Assembly (NCBI RefSeq): GCF_010537335.1
Contig: NZ_AP019711.1
Location: 1,364,001-1,428,000 of the forward strand
DNA: 64,000 bases
Source of the DNA: Amedibacterium intestinale
GTDB lineage: Bacteria; Bacillota_I; Bacilli_A; Erysipelotrichales; Erysipelotrichaceae
Direction of reading: 5' to 3'
Made by a program: the position numbers and the translations under genes. Of this stretch, positions 51,922-61,613 are shown one piece after another. Below the pieces are notes generated by a model. That model saw nothing but the letters and a program-made list of their open reading frames with translations. It made no database searches and had not been told where the DNA came from. Positions within the stretch are counted from its first letter, which is position 1, and each line of letters begins with the position of its first letter.

Positions 51922-52899
51922 ATGAAAGAAATTACATTATCTGATATGCATGGTATACAAATCGGTCATGCACAAGATGAAGAACATGCCACAGGATGCA
52001 CCGTTATCCTTTGTCCTGAAGGAGCGGTTGCAGGTGTAGATGTTCGAGGCGGAGGGCCTGCAACACGAGAAACGGATCTTTTAAATCCTAAAAACATGGT
52101 ACAAAAGATACATGCGGTTATGCTGTCTGGAGGAAGTGCTTTTGGATTGGATGCAGCAAGTGGCGCTATGCAGTATTTAGAAGAAAAAGGATATGGATTT
52201 CACTTGGCAAATCATTGCATTCCTATTGTATGCGGAGCATCTTTATTTGACTTAAGCGTAAAAGATGGAAGTGTTCGTCCAGATAAAGAAATGGGATACA
52301 AAGCATGTATCGCAAGTGAAAAAAATACTTTTAAAAATGGATGTTATGGAGCTGGTACAGGTGCCAGTGTTGGAAAACTTTTAGGTGATACATACGCCAT
52401 GAAATCCGGTCAGGGAATGTATGGTATACAAAGCCAGGATCTTCAGGTATGTGCAGTAGTAGCGGTCAATGCCTGTGGAAATGTACGTGATGTAGAAAGC
52501 GGTGAATGGCTGGCTGGTGTTTACAAAGATAAAAAAATAGTTGATCCATTACAGCTATTTGATCAAATCAGCAATTCCAATGCAAATCTTCCACAAGGAA
52601 ATACAACGATTGGCTGTATTATTACAAATGCAAAACTTGATAAAAGTCAATGCAACAAAATTGCATCAATTACCCATAATGGATACGCACAAGCAATCTT
52701 CCCTGTTCATACCATGAGTGATGGAGATACGATTTTTGTACTATCTACCAATGAAGTAGAAGCTATGAGCGATGCAGTAGGCGTATTAGCAACACATGCC
52801 ATGGGAAAAGCTATTAACAAAGCCGTTTTATCATCTCAGGAGTGCTATGGGTTACCAAGCGCAAATAGTATAAAAGGAGCAATAAAAGATGAGAAATAA
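51922..52899 (+). CDS. P1-family (DmpA/BapA-like) aminopeptidase
   Basis: This 325-aa N-terminal nucleophile hydrolase shows GVDVRGGGPATRETDLL (about 40-55), VMLSGGSAFGLDAASG (about 72), CYGAGTGASVGKLLG (about 150) and the self-cleavage site before Thr in PQGNTTIGCII (about 230). Family members release N-terminal residues, including D- and beta-amino acids. I start at ATG 51922 after AAAAAGGAGGG. It overlaps the ECF S-component gene by 11 bases, so both products likely act on the same imported nutrient. Confidence 0.9.
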   Translation: MKEITLSDMHGIQIGHAQDEEHATGCTVILCPEGAVAGVDVRGGGPATRETDLLNPKNMVQKIHAVMLSGGSAFGLDAASGAMQYLEEKGYGFHLANHCIPIVCGASLFDLSVKDGSVRPDKEMGYKACIASEKNTFKNGCYGAGTGASVGKLLGDTYAMKSGQGMYGIQSQDLQVCAVVAVNACGNVRDVESGEWLAGVYKDKKIVDPLQLFDQISNSNANLPQGNTTIGCIITNAKLDKSQCNKIASITHNGYAQAIFPVHTMSDGDTIFVLSTNEVEAMSDAVGVLATHAMGKAINKAVLSSQECYGLPSANSIKGAIKDEK

Positions 52900-53479
52900 A
52901 AAAACAGCAAACATGGTAACCTTTGCCATGTTACTTGCTATAGAAGTTGTATTGGCCTTTACCCCTCTAGGATTTTTACGTATTGGCTTTCTAAGCATAA
53001 CAATGCTGCATATTCCAGTCATTATATGTGCCATGTATCTAGGCCCTAAATATGGAGCAGCTATGGGATTTGTAATGGGATTTTGTTCCTTTTACAACGC
53101 TACATTCCAGCCAAGTCCAACAAGTTTCTGTTTCACCCCATTTTATTCCATTGCCGGAATCAGCGGAAACTTCTACAGCTTATTAATCGCCTTTATACCA
53201 CGTATTGCTCTTGGATACTTTTCCGGTCTAGTCTACCAAAAACTAAAAGGAAAAAAACTAGCACCTGCATTAAGCGGAATCACTGGTGCTTTAGTAAACA
53301 CCGTTGGAGTACTTGGAGGAATCTGGATATTCTTTAAAGAACCATACGAACAAGTCCTTGGAGAAGCCATCATCACCTTGTTTATGACAACCATTTGGAT
53401 CAACTCCATTGCAGAAATCATAGTCGCAATCATTGCCGCAACTGCGCTACACCAGGCAATCAAACATCAACATAAATAA
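52889..53479 (+). CDS. ECF transporter S component
   Basis: This 196-aa membrane protein has about six helices. It shows the ECF S-component features of an N-terminal MVTFAMLLAIEVVLAFTPLGFLRIG helix, TMLHIPVIICAMYLGPKYGAAMGFVMG and PSPTSFCFTPFYS. It captures a vitamin-like substrate for a shared ECF module encoded elsewhere. The pattern recalls PanT/FolT-like subunits, but the substrate is not decided. It is co-translated with the P1 peptidase gene. Confidence 0.87.
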   Translation: MRNKKTANMVTFAMLLAIEVVLAFTPLGFLRIGFLSITMLHIPVIICAMYLGPKYGAAMGFVMGFCSFYNATFQPSPTSFCFTPFYSIAGISGNFYSLLIAFIPRIALGYFSGLVYQKLKGKKLAPALSGITGALVNTVGVLGGIWIFFKEPYEQVLGEAIITLFMTTIWINSIAEIIVAIIAATALHQAIKHQHK

Positions 53480-53485
53480 ACTACT

Positions 53486-53522
53486 ACAGGATGATATCTA
53501 AAAAATACCATCCTGTTTTTTT
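53486..53522 (+). terminator. Terminator of the P1 peptidase-ECF operon
   Basis: The CAGGATG/CATCCTG stem with an inner GATAT-rich loop is followed by TTTTTTT. Confidence 0.8.
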
Positions 53523-53795
53523 ATTTCTCTAATATAAATCCTTTTGATTTATTCTTTTCTCACAGCTATTAATCTACTCATAGTTTGAACACCAAATGAC
53601 AGTTCTGTATTTTTTCATCATCACACATTTAATATGTAATAACTTATCAAGATATAAAATGATGAATAAATAAAATTTTCTATAATTTCTTTACTCATAT
53701 TTCCATAAATTTAATTTAATGCATCAACTAAGAATTTAACATATTTCTTATGTGATATCTCCTCTAACAAACATTATCATTCACCACGTTTTTTA
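53523..53795. other. AT-rich intergenic stretch
   Basis: It lies between the convergent ECF and histidine kinase genes. I see no frame, repeat or structured element that I can support. Confidence 0.4.
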
Positions 53796-56258
53796 TCATT
53801 TCAGATGTGCTTTCATTACTTCCTGCAATACATTAAAATCAATTGGTTTTGCGATATGTGCATTCATACCAGAACGTAAAACTCTTGCGACATCTTCACT
53901 AAAAGCATTTGCGGTAACTGCAATGATCGGAATACTTCTAGCATCATCACGATCTAGACTACGTATCTTTTCACTTGCTTCGCATCCATCCATGATTGGC
54001 ATCTGCATATCCATCAATATCAAATCAAAGCTGTATGGAGAAGATGACTGAAAGATATCCAGCGCTTCTTTCCCATTTTCTGCACAAATAACTTCCAAAT
54101 CATGCATTTGTAAAATTTCCGTTGCAATCTCTCTATTTAATTCATTATCTTCCGCAAGAAGTACTTTTTTCCCTTGTAAAACATTTTCTGTTTGCTTCTC
54201 ATCTTTCTTTTCTTCACTGACCTGGGTATTTGCGACTTCAAAAGGAAGTGTAACAACAAAAGTCGTTCCTTCTTTCAATTTGCTTTCTACATCAATTTCC
54301 CCACTCATCTGTTCTACCAAACTTTTTACAATCGGCATTCCTAGTCCAGTTCCAATCGTAGATTTTGTGGAAAAGTGTGTTTCTCTTGCGTAAGGTTCAA
54401 ATAAATGATTTAAGAAAGATGCAGACATGCCAATACCGCTGTCTTTGATCGTAAAGCGAATTTTATGATACTGGCGATATTCCAGTTCCTTTACCTCTAA
54501 TAAGACTTTATCCCCTGCATCACTGTATTTAAAGGCATTCGATAATAAATTATTTAAAATTTGAACGACCTTTAGTTCATCTCCTTTTATATATTTATTC
54601 TTAATATCAATGTTTACTTTAAAATCTTTTTTATCTTCCATTGCTTTTGCTTCAAAACTGCCGCTAATATTATGAATACATTCCTCAAGATTAAAGTCTC
54701 TATAATCTAAATGGGAATGTCCTGACTCTAATCTTGACAGTTCCAATATATCATTGATCAAAGACAGCATATTTTGTCCAGAAAAAGAAATTTTCTTCAT
54801 ATAGTCTTTGTTCTTATCTGACATATCTCCGCTTTCAAGTGCCAGTTTAGAAAATCCAATAATTGCATTTAAAGGAGTTCTCATTTCATGTGACATATTG
54901 CTGAAGAAGGTTTCTTTAGCTTCTGCTGACTTTTTATTTGTTTCTAAGGTTTCCTGCAGCAGCAAAGTATATTGCAGCTCTTGCCGCTTTTCTACATCCA
55001 CATCACGGAAACATAGAATAACTTCTTCACTGGATATTTTTTCGTTATATAAAGTTCGTATATTTACCCATTTATAACGATCATTAAATCTTCGCTTATA
55101 ATCTCCCCCATAATCCGCAATATGTTCCTTCACTCGCTGTTTTATGCTGTCTAAAGAAAAACAAAATGCAAATTCCTGATACGTTCCTTTTTCTACGACT
55201 GTCTCAATCATTTGCAGTAAATGATCATACGTCCCATTCATTCCAACTTTTTCATTCATATCTGCAGCATTTTTTAATGTTGTATACATTCCTGTTTTCA
55301 AATTTACTCGATAAATCGCATAAAAAGAATCAGAAAGTATAGAAACTGTTCTATCTGCTTCTTTTATTTTTCTGCTATGCAAGATATCTCGTACAAACAT
55401 AAACAAAAGAATCAGTATTAAAATGCCTCCAACAGCAAGAAGTCCATACATTAATACATTGCTTTCCCCCAGCAGCAACGTATCAAAAGGAATCGTCATA
55501 ATGATCATCCAGCCATTTTCCATCTGTGAATAATAGACTCCTCTTCTTTCATTATTAAAATCTTTAAAACTGTCATCATAAGAGGAGAAATACCCCTTCT
55601 GCACATTAGCAAATAAGGTATGTGCATATTCATCAAGTTTTTCTGATGGTTTATTCCAAGGCGTTTTGGCATAAATCAAATGTCCTTTTGAATCACACAA
55701 ATATAAAGCATTCCCTTCAATCTCTTCTGTAAGAGCATTTCTTAACCCCTGTAACTTTGAAGGATAAATATCCATCGCAAGAACAGCTCCCTCATCTTCC
55801 AATGCTATACTGGAAGTGATGATAGATTCCTTTGTTATCGCATCTTCATAAGTATCTGTAAAAACAACCTTTCCTTTATCAGTCATAGCCATCTGATACC
55901 ACTCTGTATCTTCATACTCATAAGAATTATCCCCTTCCCAAGGGGTAACAGCGATAATTTTTCCACCAATAACAGCATAAGGATCAATAACTTTATCCCC
56001 ATATAGTTTCGTTATCTTTTTAAAATAATCAACCATCCAGTTTTGAATTTCCTTATCATCTGCACCTGATCGTATCAGTTCATTTACATATTGAGAACCA
56101 ATATCAAGATAATCTTCAAACATCCTCATTTGTGCCTGCTGCTCTGTCGCATAGCTTTGTGTCAAAGCAGTTCCAAGACTTTGTGCATTTTTCAACATCT
56201 TATCCCGCACAAAATAAAGACTGCTTATAATGATCAATAAGGTAATAACGATTGTCAT
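53796..56258 (-). CDS. Hybrid sensor histidine kinase, separated from its 5' end by an ISL3-like element
   Basis: The 820 codons encode a membrane helix at the very start (VITLLIIISSLYFV), an extracytoplasmic dCache-like sensor (about 20-265, with YAVIGGKIIAVTPW), a second helix (about 270-292), a PAS-like linker, HisKA with the phospho-His in FFSNMSHEMRTPLNAI (about 470), HATPase motifs (NLLSNAFKYSD, DSGIGM, GTGLGMPI) and a receiver with Asp in LILMDMQMPIMDG (about 745). The frame stays open upstream (SWSTVLNA) into the IS end. No good ribosome binding site precedes ATG 56258. The likely true start lies beyond the IS at 58619. Confidence 0.85.
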   Translation of the reverse strand: MTIVITLLIIISSLYFVRDKMLKNAQSLGTALTQSYATEQQAQMRMFEDYLDIGSQYVNELIRSGADDKEIQNWMVDYFKKITKLYGDKVIDPYAVIGGKIIAVTPWEGDNSYEYEDTEWYQMAMTDKGKVVFTDTYEDAITKESIITSSIALEDEGAVLAMDIYPSKLQGLRNALTEEIEGNALYLCDSKGHLIYAKTPWNKPSEKLDEYAHTLFANVQKGYFSSYDDSFKDFNNERRGVYYSQMENGWMIIMTIPFDTLLLGESNVLMYGLLAVGGILILILLFMFVRDILHSRKIKEADRTVSILSDSFYAIYRVNLKTGMYTTLKNAADMNEKVGMNGTYDHLLQMIETVVEKGTYQEFAFCFSLDSIKQRVKEHIADYGGDYKRRFNDRYKWVNIRTLYNEKISSEEVILCFRDVDVEKRQELQYTLLLQETLETNKKSAEAKETFFSNMSHEMRTPLNAIIGFSKLALESGDMSDKNKDYMKKISFSGQNMLSLINDILELSRLESGHSHLDYRDFNLEECIHNISGSFEAKAMEDKKDFKVNIDIKNKYIKGDELKVVQILNNLLSNAFKYSDAGDKVLLEVKELEYRQYHKIRFTIKDSGIGMSASFLNHLFEPYARETHFSTKSTIGTGLGMPIVKSLVEQMSGEIDVESKLKEGTTFVVTLPFEVANTQVSEEKKDEKQTENVLQGKKVLLAEDNELNREIATEILQMHDLEVICAENGKEALDIFQSSSPYSFDLILMDMQMPIMDGCEASEKIRSLDRDDARSIPIIAVTANAFSEDVARVLRSGMNAHIAKPIDFNVLQEVMKAHLK

Positions 56259-56376
56259 CGCATTTAAAACGGTGCTCCAAGAATAGTTGGGGTAAGCTGA
56301 AATGAAACTTTAAGAATTCAAGTGGCGGCATATACCCCAAAACGGTTTGAAGCCCACTTGGGAGCTGGTAGCTTGT

Positions 56377-57822
56377 TTAGCTGCCTGGCTCCTTTTTTGC
56401 TGTCATGTGAACACTTCCGTCATCCTTATTGATTTCAAATGTAATGCCTTTTTCTAAGACCAGCATACATCGGTTTCTAAACCTTTCCCAATTTGTATAC
56501 CCATTTGCTGCTTTGGTTATCAGCTTGATTACTCCATTGCGGTTTTCCATCAATGCATTATTGATCCTTTTCTTCTCTACAGTGATTTCTCCTGTTTCTT
56601 TCGATATTCTGTATACAGCTTTTGATACAGTGAAAGAATTGATGATCTCTTTCTTCCAGTTAAACATCGTATAGCTGAATTTGACCATTTCGTCAATTCC
56701 ACTTTCCCGTAGTTTTTTAATCAATGCATTTAGAGCTTCAGGTGCTGTATCCAGTGTATTCGTAATATAAAAATCCGTAACTTCATCCTTTAATTCCCAT
56801 GCCTTGCTGATATCCGGATGAATAGATGTCAGTTTTATGGCTATGTCATATGGATTCATGTACTTTTTGAAGTGCTGATTGTAAGTTTTCTTTCTATTGA
56901 TGTCAAAAAGCCTTTTCTTGTCCGGTCCTTTTGAACGTATATAGTGCTTGAATAAAAGGTTGTTATGGTGCTTCAGTAAATAATACGCATCCTGCTGTTC
57001 CTGTGTCCTGTGCTTTGTGTTTATGCATCTGTATTGATTCATGATCCTTAAGCGAACGGAATCCATACGTCGATGCAGTTCCTGTGCGATATGATAATGG
57101 TCTACCACATGGATCGCATGAGGGAAATGCTTCTTAAATATCCTTCGATATGGCTCATACATATCCGTAACTACATAATGGACACCTTTCTTTTCGTATT
57201 CAGGAATCTTTGAATAATATTTGTCCAGATATTCATATCTTCTGCTTGGGAGGATATCGACAGGCTGACCATTTTGCTGGTTGATGATGACACAGACATA
57301 TTTGCTTTCCTCTGTTTTGGAATGAAAAGCATAATTTTCATCAGTGGAGAGGACGGCAGGAAGCTTAGCCCTGGGTATATTTACCGTTTTATCGAATATC
57401 GAAGCTACAGTAGTAGGAGATACTTTATACCTTACACCTACAGAAGTGAATGTCTGAGATGGATTTTGAAGTTCCTTAAGTATGGCAAGTACTACATTGG
57501 AGGATATCTTCATTCGATGGAACACGAATGGATTGGTTTCATAGTATGTTTTACCACATACAGGACAGATGTATCTTCTCGCATGATAGTTCAATATGCA
57601 GGACTGTTCTGTCAAAATAGAGTGATTGATCTTTTTTCTTACATATCCTTTGATTTTGACGATCTCATTCCCACAAAAAGGGCAGGAAGACCTGATGTCT
57701 TTGAGTTTTACGTCGATCAGCGTTTCTTTTTCTCTTCTGAAACAGTCACAGGATTCGATTTGGTCCGGATCAAGACTGAATATAGTACTGATCAAGGCAA
57801 TATTGTGATTAGGATTATTCAT
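56377..57822 (-). CDS. ISL3-family transposase
   Basis: This 481-aa transposase has an N-terminal zinc-binding region (SCPFCGNEI and YICPVCGKTYYE), an HTH (VGVRYKVSPTTVASIFD), and the DDE core with the first Asp in AVLSTDENYAF (about 165), the second in HYVVTDMYEPYRR (about 220) and a Glu near NALMENRNGVIKLI. The frame is intact. GAGGTGTAATTT precedes the ATG. Confidence 0.9.
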   Translation of the reverse strand: MNNPNHNIALISTIFSLDPDQIESCDCFRREKETLIDVKLKDIRSSCPFCGNEIVKIKGYVRKKINHSILTEQSCILNYHARRYICPVCGKTYYETNPFVFHRMKISSNVVLAILKELQNPSQTFTSVGVRYKVSPTTVASIFDKTVNIPRAKLPAVLSTDENYAFHSKTEESKYVCVIINQQNGQPVDILPSRRYEYLDKYYSKIPEYEKKGVHYVVTDMYEPYRRIFKKHFPHAIHVVDHYHIAQELHRRMDSVRLRIMNQYRCINTKHRTQEQQDAYYLLKHHNNLLFKHYIRSKGPDKKRLFDINRKKTYNQHFKKYMNPYDIAIKLTSIHPDISKAWELKDEVTDFYITNTLDTAPEALNALIKKLRESGIDEMVKFSYTMFNWKKEIINSFTVSKAVYRISKETGEITVEKKRINNALMENRNGVIKLITKAANGYTNWERFRNRCMLVLEKGITFEINKDDGSVHMTAKKEPGS

Positions 57823-57894
57823 AAATTACACCTCACGATCTGTTTATTGATTCAAGAATATTGTAAATGAATAAAAAACAGAAGGTTAGGAAAG

Positions 57895-58356
57895 CTATGT
57901 TGGTAATGCCAATAAATTGTAAAATATATTTCTGTTATTTAATGCAGAATGAATAACCTCTAAAAAAGAACTATAAGAAAGCTGCTGCTTCAGTAAACGT
58001 AGAGGCAGTCTTTTGGTAAGCTTAAGCCGATAAGAATCATCAATGATAGAATCGGTGTTTTTGTTCATCATTTTTATGAGAGTAATGAATGTATAAAGGA
58101 AATAAGGGATAATGGAGCTGGTCAAAATAGAATGAACAGAATGACAATGATTACATCTACATCTCTGAATCCTAATGGTTTCTTTTCTGCCATCAGGAAG
58201 GATGACAGTACGGTTATAGTGACCATAAAAGACCAATTCACAATTGCCACAGTGAGGGCATTGAGAATGGATGATAAAATCTTTGTTGGAATAAATAATA
58301 TTTTCATAAAGTTCTTGATTCAAGACAAGATAATCATTAGAATAAAGATGTATCAT
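57895..58356 (-). CDS. DUF6431-like accessory protein of the ISL3-like element
   Basis: This 153-aa protein has a zinc-finger set (CPHCGNCELVFYGHYNRTV, then CRCNHCHSVHSILTSSIIPY) followed by helices. Proteins of this DUF6431 pattern are encoded next to ISL3-like transposases and resemble a detached N-terminal half of such an enzyme. It lies on the same strand 72 bases before the transposase gene. A role in end recognition is an inference. Confidence 0.65.
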   Translation of the reverse strand: MIHLYSNDYLVLNQELYENIIYSNKDFIIHSQCPHCGNCELVFYGHYNRTVILPDGRKETIRIQRCRCNHCHSVHSILTSSIIPYFLYTFITLIKMMNKNTDSIIDDSYRLKLTKRLPLRLLKQQLSYSSFLEVIHSALNNRNIFYNLLALPT

Positions 58357-58561
58357 AAATAGTCCTGTCAGGGACGGAAGAAGCAGAGATGGTTACATTT
58401 GGAGAGATGTCAGAGCATCCTGCTTTTTTTATGTCTGTCTGATTTTTCCTTTCATAGTAAGTATAACAAAAAAAGCCCCAAAATGTTTGGGAGCTAAAAA
58501 CAGGCAGGCTAGCTCATTACCCCATATAAAATTAAAGAATGGGCTAACCCTAACTATTCTT

Positions 58562-58619
58562 ATATAATCTTTAAAACAATCGAACCGGCTGCTTTTCTTT
58601 TTCCCAATTTAAATCCCAT
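58562..58619 (-). pseudogene. Detached 5' end of the hybrid kinase gene
   Basis: After the HPt gene, ATG 58619 opens MGFKLGKRKAAGSIVLKII and meets a stop where the ISL3-like repeat begins. The frame resembles the start of a membrane kinase, and the C-terminal side resumes as SWSTVLNAMTIV beyond the element. Position in the operon supports its being the kinase start. The lack of a target duplication means some codons may be lost. Confidence 0.6.
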
Positions 58620-58625
58620 CTTTCT

Positions 58626-58982
58626 TTATAAAGTCTTTTGAAATTCCGTTAAAACAGAAATCATGTTGCTGTAGATTCCTTCTATTTCTGGAAATATAGC
58701 TTCTGCCTGTTCTATCTTATTTTCTTTTAAAGCATCTGCTAAATTTGCACTCATGCTTCCAAGTTTTGAAAATCCAAGATTAGAACAGATTCCTTTCAAT
58801 GTATGACTTGCTCTATAAGCAGCTTCATAATCTTTTTCTTTCCATGCTTCCACAAGCATTCCATAATTTGGATCATCTAAAAATTTCAAAGCATATTTTA
58901 CAATCAGTTTTTCCAGCTGCAAACGTGCCAATACTTCATTATAATTCTCTCCCATAGCTTCATAGCACTCTTTTATTATCAT
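58626..58982 (-). CDS. HPt phosphotransfer protein
   Basis: This 118-aa helical protein has the phospho-His motif ASHTLKGICSNLGFSKLGSMS (His about residue 58). It would shuttle phosphoryl groups between the hybrid kinase receiver and the REC-HD-GYP-GGDEF protein. I prefer ATG 58982, 9 bases after AAGGAG; in-frame ATGs at 58991 and 59009 lie upstream. It overlaps the upstream gene end by 23 bases. Confidence 0.85.
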   Translation of the reverse strand: MIIKECYEAMGENYNEVLARLQLEKLIVKYALKFLDDPNYGMLVEAWKEKDYEAAYRASHTLKGICSNLGFSKLGSMSANLADALKENKIEQAEAIFPEIEGIYSNMISVLTEFQKTL

Positions 58983-61398
58983 CTTCTTCATCTCCTTCAA
59001 ACCAGACACTTACACGATTTCTTGTTTTTTTAGCCTCATACAGCATCTTATCCGCTTCCTGCAGCAAATATTCTACTGAACAAGATCCAAAAGCACACCC
59101 AATACTGCAAGTCCGTTCTATGCCAGTATTTTTAAGCAACGTATTTTGTATGTTCAAGCGAATCTGATTTAAACGCATTTCTACGATGCTTCTTGAAATC
59201 TCGCTAAACATAATAATAAATTCGTCTCCGCCATAGCGAATAACCATATCTTTACTACGTACACTTTCTAACATTACTTTAGAAGTCTCACTTAATATAA
59301 CATCTCCTACAAAATGTCCATATTTATCATTTACATTTTTAAAATAATCTAAATCGACCATCGCAACAGCACAAATATTTTTATCTCTATACATTCGATC
59401 TTCTAAATATCGGCGATTGTATACACCGGTTAACTCATCTGTATATAATTTTTTCTGCAGATCTTCAATAGACTGCGACATATTGGTTTTTCCATACAAG
59501 GCTACTTCAAAATTTTCTTTGATTTTAGATACCAGCTCCAATACATACGGATTTCCATCCACTTCCATATATTCTGATATCACATAATAAAATTCATTGT
59601 TAACATACTCAAATTTTGTTGTACTGGATTTTGATGCCTTTGCTTTATGGGAAGTACAGTTTTGACATTTTCCCGTTCGTTCCCAAAGGGAATAACAAGA
59701 ATAAGGGGAAGTATGAATATTATTTTTTTCATCAATACTAATAATTTTATTTGTTTCTACATCTACAAAACGAACTACATCAAAAACTTTTTTTAGTTCC
59801 TCCACCATTGTTCTTGCCTGTGCAAAGCTCATTTTATAATACTCTTCTTTCGTATTTACACCATTAATAGAAAATACCTGCTGCTTATCTTCTACGTTTC
59901 TTTCCTGATTAATGATTCCTACAACTCCTGCAAATTCTGCTTTTGTTTTCATCAACCACATCGTTCGGCAGATACAATGACAGATTTTTTCTTCTCCATC
60001 AATTGTTAAATTGCATTCAAATTCAAAGTCTGGCTTTTCACATGTTGTGTTTTTCGCAAGTTCAATAAACTCTTCCAAGGCTTTCTTATGTTCCTCTGAT
60101 ATAATTCCTTTATTAGATAATGGATTCAATACTACTTCAGGTGCATTTAGGCGTAAGGCATCTTTTTTAGAAAAGAAAATCATATCCAGATTTGCATTAT
60201 AAACAAAGGTAATGTTTGATAATTTATCCGTAAAGAAACTGATTTTCTTTTGTTCTATCTCCAGCTGTTCCATCATTTGATTCGTTACAGATAACTCATC
60301 ATAATTTTGTAATACCTTAACAGCATCATCAACTTCACTTGCTGCATCTGAAGGTACATACTTATACGTTTCTTCTTTCAAATCATCTTCAATATCAATA
60401 AGGGCAGCCAGCAGTTTCGGATTAAATGCTCCACATTTTCCATCTAAAATCATCTGCATTGCCTCTTCATGTGGAATCGCCTTTTTATAACATCTTTCAC
60501 TTGTCAAGGCATCATATACATCCGCAAGAGAAACAACTTGTGCTGATAAAGGAATTTCATCTCCCTTTAATCCATCCGGATAACCTCTTCCATCCCATCG
60601 TTCATGATGCCAGCGACAAATTTCATAAGACACTTGAATCAGTGGATCCTTTTTTCCCAGCTTTAAGCTTGAAAGCATATCAGAACCAATTTGAGAATGT
60701 GTTTTCATAATCTCAAATTCTTCCTGTGTTAATCGTCCCGGTTTATTTAATATTTCGGTAGGTATCGAAATTTTACCAATATCATGCAAGGAAGAAGCCG
60801 TTCGAATCAAAGCAATTTCAGAAGAGGAAAGACGAATATCTTCATGGTTTCTTACTAAGCTATGCAGAAGTTTTTCTGTAATATTATTAATATGAAGAAC
60901 ATGCAATCCACTTTCTCCATTACGAAATTCTACAATATGACTTAAGATAGAAATCATTAAATTGCTGCGCTTTTCTTTTTCATAAATCTGCTGCGTAACG
61001 ATATTTTTTAATTTTTTCTGTTTTGCATATAAAGTTATTAAATTGGATACACGTCGTTTTACAATACTAACGTTAAATGGACGGTTAATAAAATCTTCTG
61101 CCCCTAATTCATAAGCTTTTTCAATATTCTCTGCGGAAAAATCAGATGAAATAATAACAACAGGAATGTCCTGAATCCAATTGTATTTTTTCATATAAGA
61201 TAATACTTTAAAACCATCCATTTCCGGCATTACCAAATCCAGCAAAACAAGCGCTATATCATTTAAATTGTTTTTCATTTGTATTAACGCATCAAACCCA
61301 TTTTCAGAAAGCAGAAGCTCATAATCATCCTCTAAAATATCACTTAAAAACTCACGATTCAATTCTGAGTCATCTACTATTAGAACTTTATCTTTCAT
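58960..61398 (-). CDS. Response regulator with HD-GYP and GGDEF domains
   Basis: The 812-aa protein combines domains for breaking and making cyclic di-GMP. A receiver comes first with Asp in LVLLDLVMPEMDG (about 53). An HD-GYP phosphodiesterase domain follows (about 145-330: LHDIGKISIP, HHERWDGRGYPDG, SLADVYDAL), then a long middle region with a PAS-like part and a Cys-rich segment (CQNCTSHKAK, about 590), and a GGDEF cyclase at the end (RYGGDEFIIMF, about 745). GGGAAAGGAAAGAG precedes ATG 61398. It heads the phosphorelay operon with the HPt protein and hybrid kinase. Confidence 0.9.
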   Translation of the reverse strand: MKDKVLIVDDSELNREFLSDILEDDYELLLSENGFDALIQMKNNLNDIALVLLDLVMPEMDGFKVLSYMKKYNWIQDIPVVIISSDFSAENIEKAYELGAEDFINRPFNVSIVKRRVSNLITLYAKQKKLKNIVTQQIYEKEKRSNLMISILSHIVEFRNGESGLHVLHINNITEKLLHSLVRNHEDIRLSSSEIALIRTASSLHDIGKISIPTEILNKPGRLTQEEFEIMKTHSQIGSDMLSSLKLGKKDPLIQVSYEICRWHHERWDGRGYPDGLKGDEIPLSAQVVSLADVYDALTSERCYKKAIPHEEAMQMILDGKCGAFNPKLLAALIDIEDDLKEETYKYVPSDAASEVDDAVKVLQNYDELSVTNQMMEQLEIEQKKISFFTDKLSNITFVYNANLDMIFFSKKDALRLNAPEVVLNPLSNKGIISEEHKKALEEFIELAKNTTCEKPDFEFECNLTIDGEEKICHCICRTMWLMKTKAEFAGVVGIINQERNVEDKQQVFSINGVNTKEEYYKMSFAQARTMVEELKKVFDVVRFVDVETNKIISIDEKNNIHTSPYSCYSLWERTGKCQNCTSHKAKASKSSTTKFEYVNNEFYYVISEYMEVDGNPYVLELVSKIKENFEVALYGKTNMSQSIEDLQKKLYTDELTGVYNRRYLEDRMYRDKNICAVAMVDLDYFKNVNDKYGHFVGDVILSETSKVMLESVRSKDMVIRYGGDEFIIMFSEISRSIVEMRLNQIRLNIQNTLLKNTGIERTCSIGCAFGSCSVEYLLQEADKMLYEAKKTRNRVSVWFEGDEEDDNKRVL

Positions 61399-61576
61399 AA
61401 TTCTCTTTCCTTTCCCCACATCTACGTTTATCTAGCTGCACTTTATACAATTTACGCATTGTTCTTTCTCTACACACTTTTATTAAATGAATTTTATTTT
61501 ATGCTTTCCATCTTTATACGTCATATAAATTATAGCACAAATAGTAAGATTGCTATGGTTTTCTAAAATTCTCTTT

Positions 61577-61611
61577 AAAAAAATGCCATCCACATAGTAG
61601 ATGGCATTTTA
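61577..61611 (-). terminator. Terminator of the opp operon
   Basis: The AAAATGCCATC/GATGGCATTTT stem with a 9-base loop is followed by T-rich sequence on the minus strand, just after the last gene. Confidence 0.85.
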
Positions 61612-61613
61612 TC

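Larger units (their letters stand above)
56279..58561 (-). mobile_element. ISL3-like insertion sequence with two genes
   Basis: Terminal inverted repeats of 19 bp (AAGAATAGTTGGGGTAAGC at 56279-56297 and, inverted, AAGAATAGTTAGGGTTAGC at 58543-58561, 17 of 19 identical) bound 2283 bp. It carries an ISL3-type transposase gene and a DUF6431-like accessory gene. No 8-bp target duplication is visible, which points to a rearrangement or deletion at one end. Confidence 0.8.

Noticed and set aside
51714-51944. 76-codon plus-strand frame before the P1 peptidase gene
   Set aside because: It overlaps the structured leader and the true start in another frame, is low in complexity and lacks a ribosome binding site.
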